From positions 1 to 38,656 of the forward strand of contig CALJDJ010000037.1 in NCBI GenBank assembly GCA_938023705.1: a stretch of DNA of 38,656 nt. Direction: 5' to 3'. The position numbers and the translations under genes are program-made. Below, piece by piece: positions 23,045 to 32,095 of the stretch. The notes below the pieces were generated by a model. The model did no database searches, was not told the origin of the DNA, and worked only from the letters and a program-made list of their open reading frames with translations. The first letter of the stretch is position 1, and every line of letters starts with the position of its first letter. Origin of the DNA: an uncultured Collinsella sp. GTDB taxonomy: Bacteria > Actinomycetota > Coriobacteriia > Coriobacteriales > Coriobacteriaceae.

Positions 23045-24199
23045 CTAGAAGCTACCGCGCTTCAGGAAGTCGGGAAGCTCGAACTGGTCGTTGCCAAAGT
23101 TGGGCAGCTCGGTACCACCGACGTTGCGGGTCGGAGCGGCCTGAGCCGGGCTGGCAGCCGGGGCGGTGCGCTGCGGCTCAGCGGAGGCAGCGGCCTTGCT
23201 CTGAGACTGCTGAGCAGCAAAGAGCTCATCCTGACGGTTGACGTTGGAGTCGGAGAAGCCCGTAGCGATGACGGTGATACGCACCTGATCGCCCAGGGAC
23301 TCGTCGACAACGGTACCGAAGATGATGTTGGCCTCGGGGTCGACGGCGTTGGCGACAACGTCGGCGGCGTCGCTGATCTCCTGGATGCCCAGGTCCTTGG
23401 AACCGGCGATGGAGAGCAGCACGCGCGTGGCACCATCGATGGAGCTCTCGAGCAGCGGGCTGGAGATGGCCTGCTGGGCAGCGTCGACGGCACGAGTATC
23501 CCCAGAAGAGGTACCGATACCCATCATGGCGGTACCGGCCTGCTTCATGATGGTCTTAACATCGGCGAAGTCCAGGTTGATGATACCGGGGACGGTGATG
23601 AGGTCGGTGATGCCCTGGGTGCCCTGGGAAAGGACGCCATCGGCAATCGCGAAGGCCTCGAGCATGGTGGTCTTCTTCTCGGCGATGTCGAGCAGCTTAT
23701 CGTTAGGAATGACGATCATGGTGTCGACGCAATCGGAGAGGGTCTTGATGCCCTCCTCGGCGCTCTTCTTACGCTTGCGGCCCTCGAAGGTGAAGGGCTT
23801 GGTCACGACGGCGACGGTCAGTGCGCCGACCTCGTTCATCGCGATATCGGCAACGATGGGAGCAGCGCCGGTACCGGTGCCGCCGCCCTCGCCGCAGGTG
23901 ATAAACACCATGTCGGCGCCAGCGAGCGCCTCGGCGATGTCGTCGCGGGACTCATCGGCAGCCTTGCGGCCAACCTCGGGATTGGCGCCGGCTCCCAGGC
24001 CGCGGGTAAGGTCGGTGCCGATGTGCACCTTGATATCGGCATCAGAGATCGCGAGTGCCTGAGCATCGGTGTTGATGGCAACAAACTCGACGCCGCGGAT
24101 GCCCTCTTCGATCATTCGATTGACCGCGTTGGTACCGCCGCCGCCGACGCCGACCACCTTAATGACGGCAAGGTAGTTGTTGATCTCTGTCTCGTGCAT
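23045..24199 (-). CDS. ftsZ: cell division GTPase FtsZ
   Basis: 384-aa tubulin homologue that forms the Z ring at midcell. Seen: GVGGGGTNAVNRMI at the N-terminus, the tubulin signature GGGTGTGAAP for GTP phosphate binding, the T7-loop region NLDFADVKTIM, a variable Ala/Gln/Pro-rich linker (about 315-368), and the C-terminal peptide ELPDFLKRG that binds partners such as SepF. The start at 24199 has GGAGGA 7 nt upstream; an in-frame ATG at 24229 is rejected. ftsA is absent between ftsQ and ftsZ. A 199-nt AT-rich upstream gap suggests its own promoter. Confidence 0.98.
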   Translation of the reverse strand: MHETEINNYLAVIKVVGVGGGGTNAVNRMIEEGIRGVEFVAINTDAQALAISDADIKVHIGTDLTRGLGAGANPEVGRKAADESRDDIAEALAGADMVFITCGEGGGTGTGAAPIVADIAMNEVGALTVAVVTKPFTFEGRKRKKSAEEGIKTLSDCVDTMIVIPNDKLLDIAEKKTTMLEAFAIADGVLSQGTQGITDLITVPGIINLDFADVKTIMKQAGTAMMGIGTSSGDTRAVDAAQQAISSPLLESSIDGATRVLLSIAGSKDLGIQEISDAADVVANAVDPEANIIFGTVVDESLGDQVRITVIATGFSDSNVNRQDELFAAQQSQSKAAASAEPQRTAPAASPAQAAPTRNVGGTELPNFGNDQFELPDFLKRGSF

Positions 24200-24398
24200 G
24201 TCGGTCCTCCGAACAAAGGTTATAGCCATAGCATGGGTCGACCCCTGCGCACATTAACCTTCAGGTTGAAAGTAAATGCAAAGGTAAACCGTATTATGTT
24301 TGCACATTATGAACGTATCAGTCAAATAATTGACCGTGAAAACCAAACAAACCAGATAAACGGCGTGGTATGGCCCCTCAACAAAGCATCAACCAGCG
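24200..24398 (-). promoter_or_regulatory. AT-rich ftsQ-ftsZ intergenic region, probable ftsZ promoter region
   Basis: This 199-nt gap is clearly richer in A/T than its surroundings and holds no reading frame. It contains the inverted repeat GTCAA-ATAA-TTGAC (24321-24334) and, on the minus strand, a TTGACT with two downstream CATAAT hexamers. None gives an ideal -35/-10 spacing, so the exact promoter is not assigned. Confidence 0.45.
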
Positions 24399-25655
24399 CT
24401 ACGAGGTCGGAGCATTCCTAAATGTGTAGTTGCCCGGAGAGCGCACATTGATATACGTTACGCCCTCTACCTGCGAAAGCAACTTGGTGACTACGCGTTC
24501 CTTCTTGGCGATATCGTCCGAATCGCCCAGCGACACCTCAATGCCGTTATTGAGGTTTGCCGAGATGGCTTCGACCGAAGGCGTGGAAATATCCTTGACT
24601 TGTCCCAAGAACTCGCTCGAAAAACCACGCACATAATCCAGGCCGGCCTTAACGGCTTTGGAGTTCACCGCCTGGCCGGAAACCGGAGCGACATCCGCCG
24701 AGACATCAGTCAATAACACCGCGCCATAATGCTTGGCGAGCGCCAGCGCGGCATCGATTCCGGTCAAGGTATTTGAGCCCTGCCCTGTCGTGATGACGTT
24801 GCCCTGGTCGTCCACTTCGACCGACGTCGACAGCGGGGCGATCCAGGTGTCATCGTCTCCGATAGCCCAGGCAAGGTCGTCGGAGCTGATATACGCAATG
24901 GCGATAACTTTACGCTCCGTCGGCGTGATGATAAGCGTATGGGGAAACTGGCGCTGGACATCCACGCCCGAAACCCACGGGTTCTGCTTGAGATCCTCGG
25001 TAATCTGGTCGGGATCGACGTTAAAAAGCGACGTTCCCTCGGGCAAGTCGATCAGCTGGATAGCATCGTGCTTCGTCACATGCTCGCTGCCTTGAATCTG
25101 AATATCAGTGGCAGTAAACAGTCCAGAGTTGATCACCACGATGGCAACGACGACGAGCACGGCCAAGACGGCCAGAACGCCGCCCACGATTTTGCCTTTG
25201 CCTGTAACGACAGAAGCGGCATCTGATGTTTTATTTGCCATCGCTCCAAGTGAAGATAACGGGTTGAAACCTTTTTTACTCGAAGGCTTCTTGGCGGTAG
25301 CCGGCACCGATGTCAGCGAGCGCGGTTTCGATGCGCCCAGCGTGAGACCTGGACGCGCCGCTTTAGTTCCCGTCGAGGGCTTGGGAGCTGCCATGGGACG
25401 GGCAGGCTTGGCGCCCATAACAGGCTTTGACGTCACCGAGGGACGCGAGGACTTTTTTGCGGCCGGACGATTACCGAGCTGCGAGCCGACGACCGGACGA
25501 CTGGTCTGTCGAGCATGCCTGACAGACTTAGAGTGCGCGACGGTATTGCGTTGAGGTTTGGCAGGCGCGCCGGAACGCCCTCCGGCGCGGCGGAAGGTGG
25601 GTTTCGATGCTCTAGAAGCCGAGGAATTTAACTTCCGGTCTGAGCTCGATGCCAT
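24399..25655 (-). CDS. ftsQ: FtsQ-type divisome protein with long basic N-terminus
   Basis: 418-aa bitopic membrane protein. Residues 1-153 are cytoplasmic, basic and rich in Ser, Pro, Lys and Arg; one transmembrane helix spans about 156-176 (VGGVLAVLAVLVVVAIVVI). The extracellular POTRA domain begins FTATDIQIQGSEHVTKHDAIQLI, and the FtsQ domain continues with FPHTLIITPTERKVIAI. FtsQ/DivIB links FtsL/FtsI to the Z ring. The start ATG at 25655 lies 44 nt inside murB; GGGAGG stands 3 nt before it, a short spacing. The N-terminal tail is much longer than usual (20-100 residues). Confidence 0.92.
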   Translation of the reverse strand: MASSSDRKLNSSASRASKPTFRRAGGRSGAPAKPQRNTVAHSKSVRHARQTSRPVVGSQLGNRPAAKKSSRPSVTSKPVMGAKPARPMAAPKPSTGTKAARPGLTLGASKPRSLTSVPATAKKPSSKKGFNPLSSLGAMANKTSDAASVVTGKGKIVGGVLAVLAVLVVVAIVVINSGLFTATDIQIQGSEHVTKHDAIQLIDLPEGTSLFNVDPDQITEDLKQNPWVSGVDVQRQFPHTLIITPTERKVIAIAYISSDDLAWAIGDDDTWIAPLSTSVEVDDQGNVITTGQGSNTLTGIDAALALAKHYGAVLLTDVSADVAPVSGQAVNSKAVKAGLDYVRGFSSEFLGQVKDISTPSVEAISANLNNGIEVSLGDSDDIAKKERVVTKLLSQVEGVTYINVRSPGNYTFRNAPTS

Positions 25656-26523
25656 ACGCCTCCCTCACCTTTCCGTGCACATGTCTGATAACCGCGGCAA
25701 CGTCATCGGCCGAGGCAGTTCCGTTATTAACGATAAAATTAGCGTGAACGGGCGAAACTTCCGCGCCGCCAATCGAAAAACCCTTTAATCCACAATCCTC
25801 GATAAGCTTGCCCACACTCGCATCGGGCGGGTTGCGAAAGACAGACCCGCAGGATGCGCGACCCATGGGCTGCGTACGCTTGCGCCTTGTAAGGTATCGC
25901 TCCATGCGCTCGCGAATGTCGGCCTTGGGCGCCGGTTTAAGCTTGAGCACGCACTCGAGGATGATCTCATTGCGGGGAAGGCTACATTCGCGGTAGCCCC
26001 AAGAGATCTCGGACCCCGCATAATGCTTGATACCGGATGCCGGGTCAAACGTTACGACATCCTCAACCAGCGAGCCAATCCACTCGGTCCGCGTGCCGGC
26101 ATTCATAGATATCGCACCGCCGACCGAACCAGGAATGCCAACGGCAAACTCAAGGCCCGAGAGGCTACGCGACAGGGCATCGTTGACCAGGCGCGCAAAC
26201 ATCACGCCCGCACCGACCGTCAGCGTACAACCGTCATCGGCAACAACCGTGCGCTGGAACTCACGTCCGAGCGAAATGACGGCACCGCGATAACCGCCAT
26301 CGGCAACCAGCAGATTGGAGCCCTTGCCGATGATGACCCACGGCACCTGCTCGCGATCGAGCACCGCCACGGCGCGGCGGAGGGCATGATAGCTATGGCA
26401 CGTCACAAAGAGGTCGGCCTTGCCGCCGATACGATAGCTCGTATGACGCGCAAGGCGCTCGTCCTCGATCACATCCGTGTCGATCATGCCCGAGAGCGCC
26501 ATGACGGCGTTAAACAGACCCAT
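25612..26523 (-). CDS. murB: UDP-N-acetylenolpyruvoylglucosamine reductase MurB
   Basis: 303-aa FAD enzyme that reduces UDP-GlcNAc-enolpyruvate to UDP-MurNAc with NADPH, cytoplasmic. Seen: TSYRIGGKADLF, the FAD-binding GKGSNLLVADGG and GLEFAVGIPGSVGGAISMNAG, the active-site RASCGSVFRNP with the proton-donor Ser, and the C-terminal GGAEVSPVHANFIVN. It has the shorter type II architecture. The start at 26523 lies 5 nt after the murC stop and has only a weak ribosome site, so coupling to murC is likely. Confidence 0.97.
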   Translation of the reverse strand: MGLFNAVMALSGMIDTDVIEDERLARHTSYRIGGKADLFVTCHSYHALRRAVAVLDREQVPWVIIGKGSNLLVADGGYRGAVISLGREFQRTVVADDGCTLTVGAGVMFARLVNDALSRSLSGLEFAVGIPGSVGGAISMNAGTRTEWIGSLVEDVVTFDPASGIKHYAGSEISWGYRECSLPRNEIILECVLKLKPAPKADIRERMERYLTRRKRTQPMGRASCGSVFRNPPDASVGKLIEDCGLKGFSIGGAEVSPVHANFIVNNGTASADDVAAVIRHVHGKVREAYGIELRPEVKFLGF

Positions 26524-26528
26524 TAGAC

Positions 26529-27947
26529 TTAAGCGTCTTTCTTGGCAGTCAGATACTCAATGAACTCGGGACCGACGGTCGTAACGTCGCCGGCACCCAT
26601 GGTGAGCAGCAGGTCGCCCTCGCCCACCATCTGCTCGAGCTCCTGATTGAGCTCAAGACGGCTGGAGCAGTACACGACCTCCTTGCCAGGATGCTTGGCG
26701 CGCACGGTATCGGCGAGCATCTTAGAGGTGACACCCGGAATGGGCATCTCGCCAGCCGAGAACACATCAATCAGCAGCAGTTTATCGGCATTGGCAAATG
26801 CATCGGCAAAGTCCTCGCACAGGGCCTGCAGGCGCGAATAGCGGTGCGGCTGGAACACGACGTCGACGTGCTTGTAACCCAGCGACGAAGCGGCAGCAAG
26901 CGTCGCCTTGATCTCGGTGGGGTGATGGCCGTAATCATCGACCACGGTGATGCCATCGATATCGCCCACGTGGGTAAAGCGACGGCGGACGCCCTCAAAG
27001 CTCGAGAGCGCCTTGGCGGCGGCGTCGATGTCAAGGCCCAGGACATGGGCGACGGTGAGCACCGCCGTGGCGTTGAGCATGTTGTGGCGACCGGGATTGC
27101 TCTTGATCTCCACAGCGCGCTCAGTGCCGTCCTCAAAGCGAACGATAAAGTCACTCTGGATGCCCTTGACATCCGGGTGCATGCAGACGATGTCGTTGCT
27201 CTCGGCAAAGCCGTAGGAAAGCACGTGACGGCCCGTCGACTTGGCGAGCTCGACCAGATGCGGGTCCTCACCGCAGACGATGACGGTGCCGTCCTCGCCC
27301 ACCAGGCTCATGAATTTGGCGAAAGTTGCCTCGATCTCCTCGATACCCGAGTAGTGATCGAGGTGGTCGGCCTCGACGTTGGTCACAATGACTACGTTGG
27401 GGTTCAGGAACAGGAAGGAGCTGTCGGACTCGTCGGCCTCGGCGACAAAGTAGTCGCCCGAGCCGTTCTTGCCGTTCGTGTCATAGCCCTCGACGATGCC
27501 ACCGATCAGGAAGCTCGGATCCAGACCCATGCGGTCGAGCATGGTGGCACACATCGAAGACGTGGTGGTCTTGCCATGCGTGCCGGCAACAGCGACGGTG
27601 GTGTAGCCGTGACCCAAAGCAGAGAGCATCTTGGCACGGGGCCACACGGGAATACCAAGCTCGCGAGCGCGCACGAGTTCAGGGTTGGACTCCGGAATAG
27701 CGGTGGAGACAACAACCACGTCGGGCTTGACCTCGTCGATCGTGGCGGCCTCATGGCCCACATGCACCTTCACACCAGCGCGGGTAAGCTGGCGGATATA
27801 ACGTGACGTCTTAAGGTCGGAGCCGGTAACGGCATAACCGCGCTCGTGCAGAACGAGGGCGATGCCGCTCATGCCGGCGCCGCCGATACCGATAAAGTGG
27901 GCGCTCTTAAACTCGGGCGCGGAGGTTGCAGTCTGGGAATCAGCCAT
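26529..27947 (-). CDS. murC: UDP-N-acetylmuramate-L-alanine ligase MurC
   Basis: 472-aa Mur ligase adding L-Ala to UDP-MurNAc. Seen: N-terminal HFIGIGGAGMSGIA (UDP-binding), the P-loop AGTHGKTTTSSM, the middle-domain EADESDSSFLFLNP with NVEADHLDHY, and the C-terminal VDDYGHHPTEIKAT and FQPHRYSR. Start choice: the ATG at 27947 is 11 nt from AAGGAG; an in-frame GTG at 27974 would precede that site and is rejected. It follows murG by 97 nt. Confidence 0.97.
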   Translation of the reverse strand: MADSQTATSAPEFKSAHFIGIGGAGMSGIALVLHERGYAVTGSDLKTSRYIRQLTRAGVKVHVGHEAATIDEVKPDVVVVSTAIPESNPELVRARELGIPVWPRAKMLSALGHGYTTVAVAGTHGKTTTSSMCATMLDRMGLDPSFLIGGIVEGYDTNGKNGSGDYFVAEADESDSSFLFLNPNVVIVTNVEADHLDHYSGIEEIEATFAKFMSLVGEDGTVIVCGEDPHLVELAKSTGRHVLSYGFAESNDIVCMHPDVKGIQSDFIVRFEDGTERAVEIKSNPGRHNMLNATAVLTVAHVLGLDIDAAAKALSSFEGVRRRFTHVGDIDGITVVDDYGHHPTEIKATLAAASSLGYKHVDVVFQPHRYSRLQALCEDFADAFANADKLLLIDVFSAGEMPIPGVTSKMLADTVRAKHPGKEVVYCSSRLELNQELEQMVGEGDLLLTMGAGDVTTVGPEFIEYLTAKKDA

Positions 27948-28044
27948 GTGCTCGTGTACTCCTTGCGTAAACACTGCCTGTAACCCGTTAACTGTACCGC
28001 ACCTACCGCATCAGCGCGAGGGCGACCGAAGATATCCCGTCTAA

Positions 28045-29160
28045 CTAACGCAAACCCTCTACTGCATCCGCCAGAAGAGCGGCGGCTCTATCCTGAGCCA
28101 GACCACGCGCCGCCTGACGCATGGCGTCGCGCGCCGCCGCGTCATCGACCAGGTGCAGCAGCTCATCGGCAAAGGCAGAACCGTCGATATCGGCATCGGC
28201 GCAGAGCACGCCGGCCCCGGCGTCGACCAGATAACGGGCATTGGTGGTTTGGTGGTCGGCCGTCGCATGCGGGTACGGCACGAGCACCGAAGGCATGGCG
28301 AGCGCAGCGATCTCGGCCACGCTCGATGCTCCCGAACGCGATAGCACCAAATCGGCAGCAGCCAGCATGTCGCCCATGTTGTCGATGTAAGGCTGGACGC
28401 GGTAACGCTTCGCCTCCTCGAGCGTCAGCGCCAAAGCGCGCTCGGTCTCCTCAAAGCCGTCGGCACCCGTCGAATGCAACACATAGAGGTTCTTGCGCGA
28501 AAGCAGCTCGTTTTTGAGCGAAGCCACGCGCTCGTTGAGGTGCTGGGCGCCGAGTGAACCGCCAAAGACGAGCAGCAGCGTAGCGTCCTCGGGAACGCCA
28601 AGTGCCTTGCGGCCGCGAGCGCGATCGCCCTCGATCACCGAGCGACGTACGGGGTTGCCGGTCATGAGCACGTGGTCAGGGTCACCTTCGCGCTCAAAGA
28701 CCGAGCGCGCTGCCGGCACCGAGATGCACACGCGAGCGGCGTGGGAGTTCATCATCTTGTTGGCCAGGCCCGGAACAGAGTTCTGCTCATGCAGCAGATA
28801 CGGAACGCCTGCGCCCTTGCACCACCCCAGCAGCGGAACCTCGACATAGGCACCAAAACCGATGGCGGCATCGGGCTTGCCGACCTTTGAGAAATGATTG
28901 GCGAGCGCACGCTTGGCCTTATTGACACGCCACAGCGAGGTCAGCGCCGTCCAAGGACGGGAGCGGTCGAAGCCCGTGACCGTAATGGGCACAAAATCAA
29001 ACCCAGCCTCGGGGACCAAACGACCCTCGAGCTTGCGCGACTGGCCCACGAACACAACGTGGTGGCCACGGTCATGCAGCTCTTCGGCCAAGGCGAGCGC
29101 GGGGTTGATATGCCCTGCCGTGCCGCCGGCTGCAATAGCAACGGTCATCTTATCGGTCAT
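28045..29160 (-). CDS. murG: lipid II synthase MurG (GlcNAc transferase)
   Basis: 371-aa GT28 glycosyltransferase on the cytoplasmic membrane face that adds GlcNAc to lipid I. Seen: the N-terminal glycine loop AAGGTAGHINPALALAEEL, GFGAYVEVPLL, the lipid-binding HEQNSVPGLANK, the second loop FGGSLGAQHLNE and the donor-site RSGASSVAEIAALAMPSVLVPYPHATADHQ. The ATG at 29160 has AAGGGA upstream and overlaps the ftsW stop by 11 nt; an in-frame start further upstream is rejected. Confidence 0.97.
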   Translation of the reverse strand: MTDKMTVAIAAGGTAGHINPALALAEELHDRGHHVVFVGQSRKLEGRLVPEAGFDFVPITVTGFDRSRPWTALTSLWRVNKAKRALANHFSKVGKPDAAIGFGAYVEVPLLGWCKGAGVPYLLHEQNSVPGLANKMMNSHAARVCISVPAARSVFEREGDPDHVLMTGNPVRRSVIEGDRARGRKALGVPEDATLLLVFGGSLGAQHLNERVASLKNELLSRKNLYVLHSTGADGFEETERALALTLEEAKRYRVQPYIDNMGDMLAAADLVLSRSGASSVAEIAALAMPSVLVPYPHATADHQTTNARYLVDAGAGVLCADADIDGSAFADELLHLVDDAAARDAMRQAARGLAQDRAAALLADAVEGLR

Positions 29161-30643
29161 GGTAGTCCCTTCGTACACGCGGTCCCTGGTCGTCGGTGCG
29201 CAAACGCGCCGACGGGTCCGAGTTCAAATCGATTCGATTATATCCGCCGCCCGCATTGCGAGGAGTTGGGCGCTGCGGACGACCTTGCGGCGCCGTTCGC
29301 TGACGCGGACGAGCTGCCGGCTCGGTCGCAGAGCCATCCAGAACGGTAAAGCCGTTACGCGAAGACCGCTCGCCGCGCACGTGGGGCACGCCGGCGGTAC
29401 TCTCATCCATAACGGCAAAGCTCTCGCGGCGACGGTCGTACTCATCGCGACGGGCGCTCTCGTACGAAACGCGTAGGATCAGACCGGCAAGCATAAGCGA
29501 CACAATAATCGACGAACCGCCATAGCTAATAAACGGCAACGGTTTGCCCGTCATGGGAAACACGTTGAGGATGCCCAGCGCATTGATCAAAAACTGCACC
29601 GCGAGAATGACCGCGGAGCCAGACGCCATGAGCGCGCCCCGACGATCGGTCGCCTGCTCGGCAATGCGAAACGCCGAGTAGATCAGCATCGCAAACACCA
29701 AGAAGAACAGGACGGTTCCGACAAAACCGACTTCCTCGCCAATGATGGCCAGGATGTAGTCATTGTGCGCCTCGGGCAGATACGAGTACTTCATGGTTGA
29801 GTTGCCGATGCCACGGCCGAACAGACCGCCCGAGGCAAAGGCCATGATGGCAAGCGTGGCCTGATAGCCGTCACCATACTCGTCGGCCCAAGGGTTCAAG
29901 GCAACCTGAATACGCACCATACGGTACGGCTCTGCAACAAGCGCAATCACGATCACGAGAATGCCGAAGATTATCACGCCGATGATAAATCTGGGGTCGA
30001 GACCCGCAAACAACGCCATGCACATGAGGGTCAACAGGATGATCAGGACGGTACCGAAATCGGGCTGGATAAAGATCAGAAAGAGCGAAATGCCCAGGTA
30101 GATGCCCATCTTGCGAAGGAATTCGTTGATGTTGCCACCGGGCGAAAAGAAGCGATCAAGCATGATGGCCGAATACGCAATGGCAAATGGCTTTAAAAAC
30201 TCGGAAGGCTGGAACTGAATGCCGGCGATGTTGAGCCAGCGGGTGGCGCCACGGCTGCCGCTGCCCACCAAGAACACCAGAAACAGTAGCCCTATCATGC
30301 CTATGAGGAAGATCCTGAGCACATCCTCCCCAAACCAGCTGTCCGGCAAAACGCGCACGATGGCAATCAGCGCCAGAACACCGACCACGGCAAACGCAGC
30401 CTGTCGACCCAGAAAAAACGTCGCTGAGCCATTCTCGTGCAGCGCCTCGACCGAAGACGCCGAGTACACCATCAGCAGGCCAAAACACACCAAGATAAAC
30501 AGACAGGCCATGAATATCAGACGGGGGCGCATGATGCGGGCGGGAACGCCGGCAATATAGCGTTCGCTAAACGACTGCCCGCCGCGACCGGAACGCGGTG
30601 TGCTACGCCGCGAGGAAGCACGGTCCGAGTCGGGCCTCCTCAT
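29150..30643 (-). CDS. ftsW: SEDS peptidoglycan glycosyltransferase FtsW
   Basis: 497-aa polytopic membrane protein (about ten helices) that polymerises septal peptidoglycan with its cognate PBP. Seen: GSGSRGATRWLNIAGIQFQPSEFLKP, the catalytic-loop QPDFGT, GNSTMKYSYLPEAHNDYILAIIGEE and the C-terminal family signature NVFPMTGKPLPFISYGGSS. The C-terminal cytoplasmic tail (about 100 residues) is disordered and Arg/Pro-rich. Start choice is uncertain: the ATG at 30643 is chosen, but a TTG at 30676 and a GTG at 30670 are in frame after the murD stop. AGAGGAG is 15 nt from the ATG. Confidence 0.95.
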   Translation of the reverse strand: MRRPDSDRASSRRSTPRSGRGGQSFSERYIAGVPARIMRPRLIFMACLFILVCFGLLMVYSASSVEALHENGSATFFLGRQAAFAVVGVLALIAIVRVLPDSWFGEDVLRIFLIGMIGLLFLVFLVGSGSRGATRWLNIAGIQFQPSEFLKPFAIAYSAIMLDRFFSPGGNINEFLRKMGIYLGISLFLIFIQPDFGTVLIILLTLMCMALFAGLDPRFIIGVIIFGILVIVIALVAEPYRMVRIQVALNPWADEYGDGYQATLAIMAFASGGLFGRGIGNSTMKYSYLPEAHNDYILAIIGEEVGFVGTVLFFLVFAMLIYSAFRIAEQATDRRGALMASGSAVILAVQFLINALGILNVFPMTGKPLPFISYGGSSIIVSLMLAGLILRVSYESARRDEYDRRRESFAVMDESTAGVPHVRGERSSRNGFTVLDGSATEPAARPRQRTAPQGRPQRPTPRNAGGGYNRIDLNSDPSARLRTDDQGPRVRRDYHDR

Positions 30644-30679
30644 ACCTTGTCGGGGGCTCTCCTCTCTCACCGGCAACCC

Positions 30680-32086
30680 CTATTCCATTTGCGATTTCGC
30701 TGCAGCGGCAAGCTGGGCCACATAGTCCTTAAACACGCGGCCGCGCTCCTCATAGCCCGAGAACTCATCGAACGAAGAGCAGGCAGGAGAAAGTAAGATC
30801 ACGTCGCCACGGCTCGACAGCGAACGGGCAACGTCCACGGCATCGCGTAGGTCATCCGCCTGGGCGATATCCACATCGCCATCGACATCGGCCTCGTCCA
30901 TAGCGGCGGTGAAGCGCTCGCGCGCATCGCCAAAGCAGACGACCGAGCGCACGTTATCCATAACAACGCGCGCGAAGTCCGTGAGCGGCGTGCCCTTATC
31001 GTGGCCGCCGAGCAGCAAGATCACGTCGTCATCGGGAAATGCCGTCAGTGCCTTCTCGACCGCGTCGGTGTTGGTCGCCTTGGAATCGTTGACGTAGCGC
31101 ACACCGTCAATCTCGCCGCACGGCTCCACGCGATGCTCGAGCGGCTGGAACGAGGCCAGACCGCGGCGGACACCATCGACATCGGCACCGACGGCCAGAG
31201 CAGCCGTGGCGGCACATAAGGCATTGATGACATTGTGATGGCCCGAGATCTTGAGCTCGGACGTGGCGACAAGCTGAGTCTCGACGCCCTTCAGGCGCAC
31301 GACCATTTTGCCGTCGCGCACAAAGGCGGCGTCTGCACCCTCGGGCTCGTCAAAAGCGACCTTGCAGATGCGGCGACCCGGCGTATAGATGTACTCATCG
31401 AACTCGTGAATGCCGGCGTCTTCGACGTCGACAACCACCAGATCGTCATCGACCATATTGTCAAACAGTTTGATCTTGGCAAGCGCATAGTTCTTATGGC
31501 TCTTATGCCAACCCAAGTGGTCGGGAGTGATGTTAAGCAGCACCGCCACGCGAGGGTGGAGCTCGGTGGTCGTAGCAATCTGATAGCTCGAGAGCTCAGC
31601 CACAAACCACTCGTTGTGGGCTCGGCCGTCAATCTCGTTGATAGGCGGCTCACCGATGTTGCCGACAGCTACGCTGGCCTCGCCGGCAGCCTTGAGCAGA
31701 TAATCAGTCAGCGACGTGGTGGTCGTCTTACCGTTGGTGCCCGTGATGGCAATCCAGTTATCGGGCGACAGGCGATAGGCAAACTCTGGCTCACCCATAA
31801 TCTGAGCGGCATGTTCGCGCCCGGCCTTAAAGAAGCCCGAGAACTCCGAGATGCCCGGGCACGTCACGCATACGTCATAGGCGCCCTCGACCTGTTCGGT
31901 CCCATAGACAAACGACGCACCAGCAGGCTCGAGCGCACGCGTGGCGTCATTGGGCTCAGAGGTGCCGCCGCCATACACGGTAACGGTGCTTACGCGCTCG
32001 GGATGTGCCAGCGCCCAGCGGGCGACATCGAGACCGGATTTGCCCTGACCCAAAACGAGCAGGCTAAAGACATCAGCAAGAGGCAT
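30680..32086 (-). CDS. murD: UDP-N-acetylmuramoylalanine-D-glutamate ligase MurD
   Basis: 468-aa Mur ligase adding D-Glu to UDP-MurNAc-L-Ala. Seen: LGQGKSGLDVARWA at the N-terminus, CPGISEFS, the P-loop ITGTNGKTTTTS, the family phrase ELSSYQ, LNITPDHLGWHKS, HHNVINALCAATAA, EHRVEPCGEIDGVRYVNDSKATNTDAVEKAL and LLLGGHDKG. The start at 32086 lies 9 nt after the mraY stop and lacks a strong ribosome site, so it probably depends on translational coupling. Confidence 0.97.
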   Translation of the reverse strand: MPLADVFSLLVLGQGKSGLDVARWALAHPERVSTVTVYGGGTSEPNDATRALEPAGASFVYGTEQVEGAYDVCVTCPGISEFSGFFKAGREHAAQIMGEPEFAYRLSPDNWIAITGTNGKTTTTSLTDYLLKAAGEASVAVGNIGEPPINEIDGRAHNEWFVAELSSYQIATTTELHPRVAVLLNITPDHLGWHKSHKNYALAKIKLFDNMVDDDLVVVDVEDAGIHEFDEYIYTPGRRICKVAFDEPEGADAAFVRDGKMVVRLKGVETQLVATSELKISGHHNVINALCAATAALAVGADVDGVRRGLASFQPLEHRVEPCGEIDGVRYVNDSKATNTDAVEKALTAFPDDDVILLLGGHDKGTPLTDFARVVMDNVRSVVCFGDARERFTAAMDEADVDGDVDIAQADDLRDAVDVARSLSSRGDVILLSPACSSFDEFSGYEERGRVFKDYVAQLAAAAKSQME

Positions 32087-32095
32087 GAAAGACCA

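Noticed and set aside
22961..24421. Long plus-strand open frame antisense to ftsZ
   Set aside because: Low-complexity Gly/Asp/Val composition and complete overlap with ftsZ; a codon-bias artefact.
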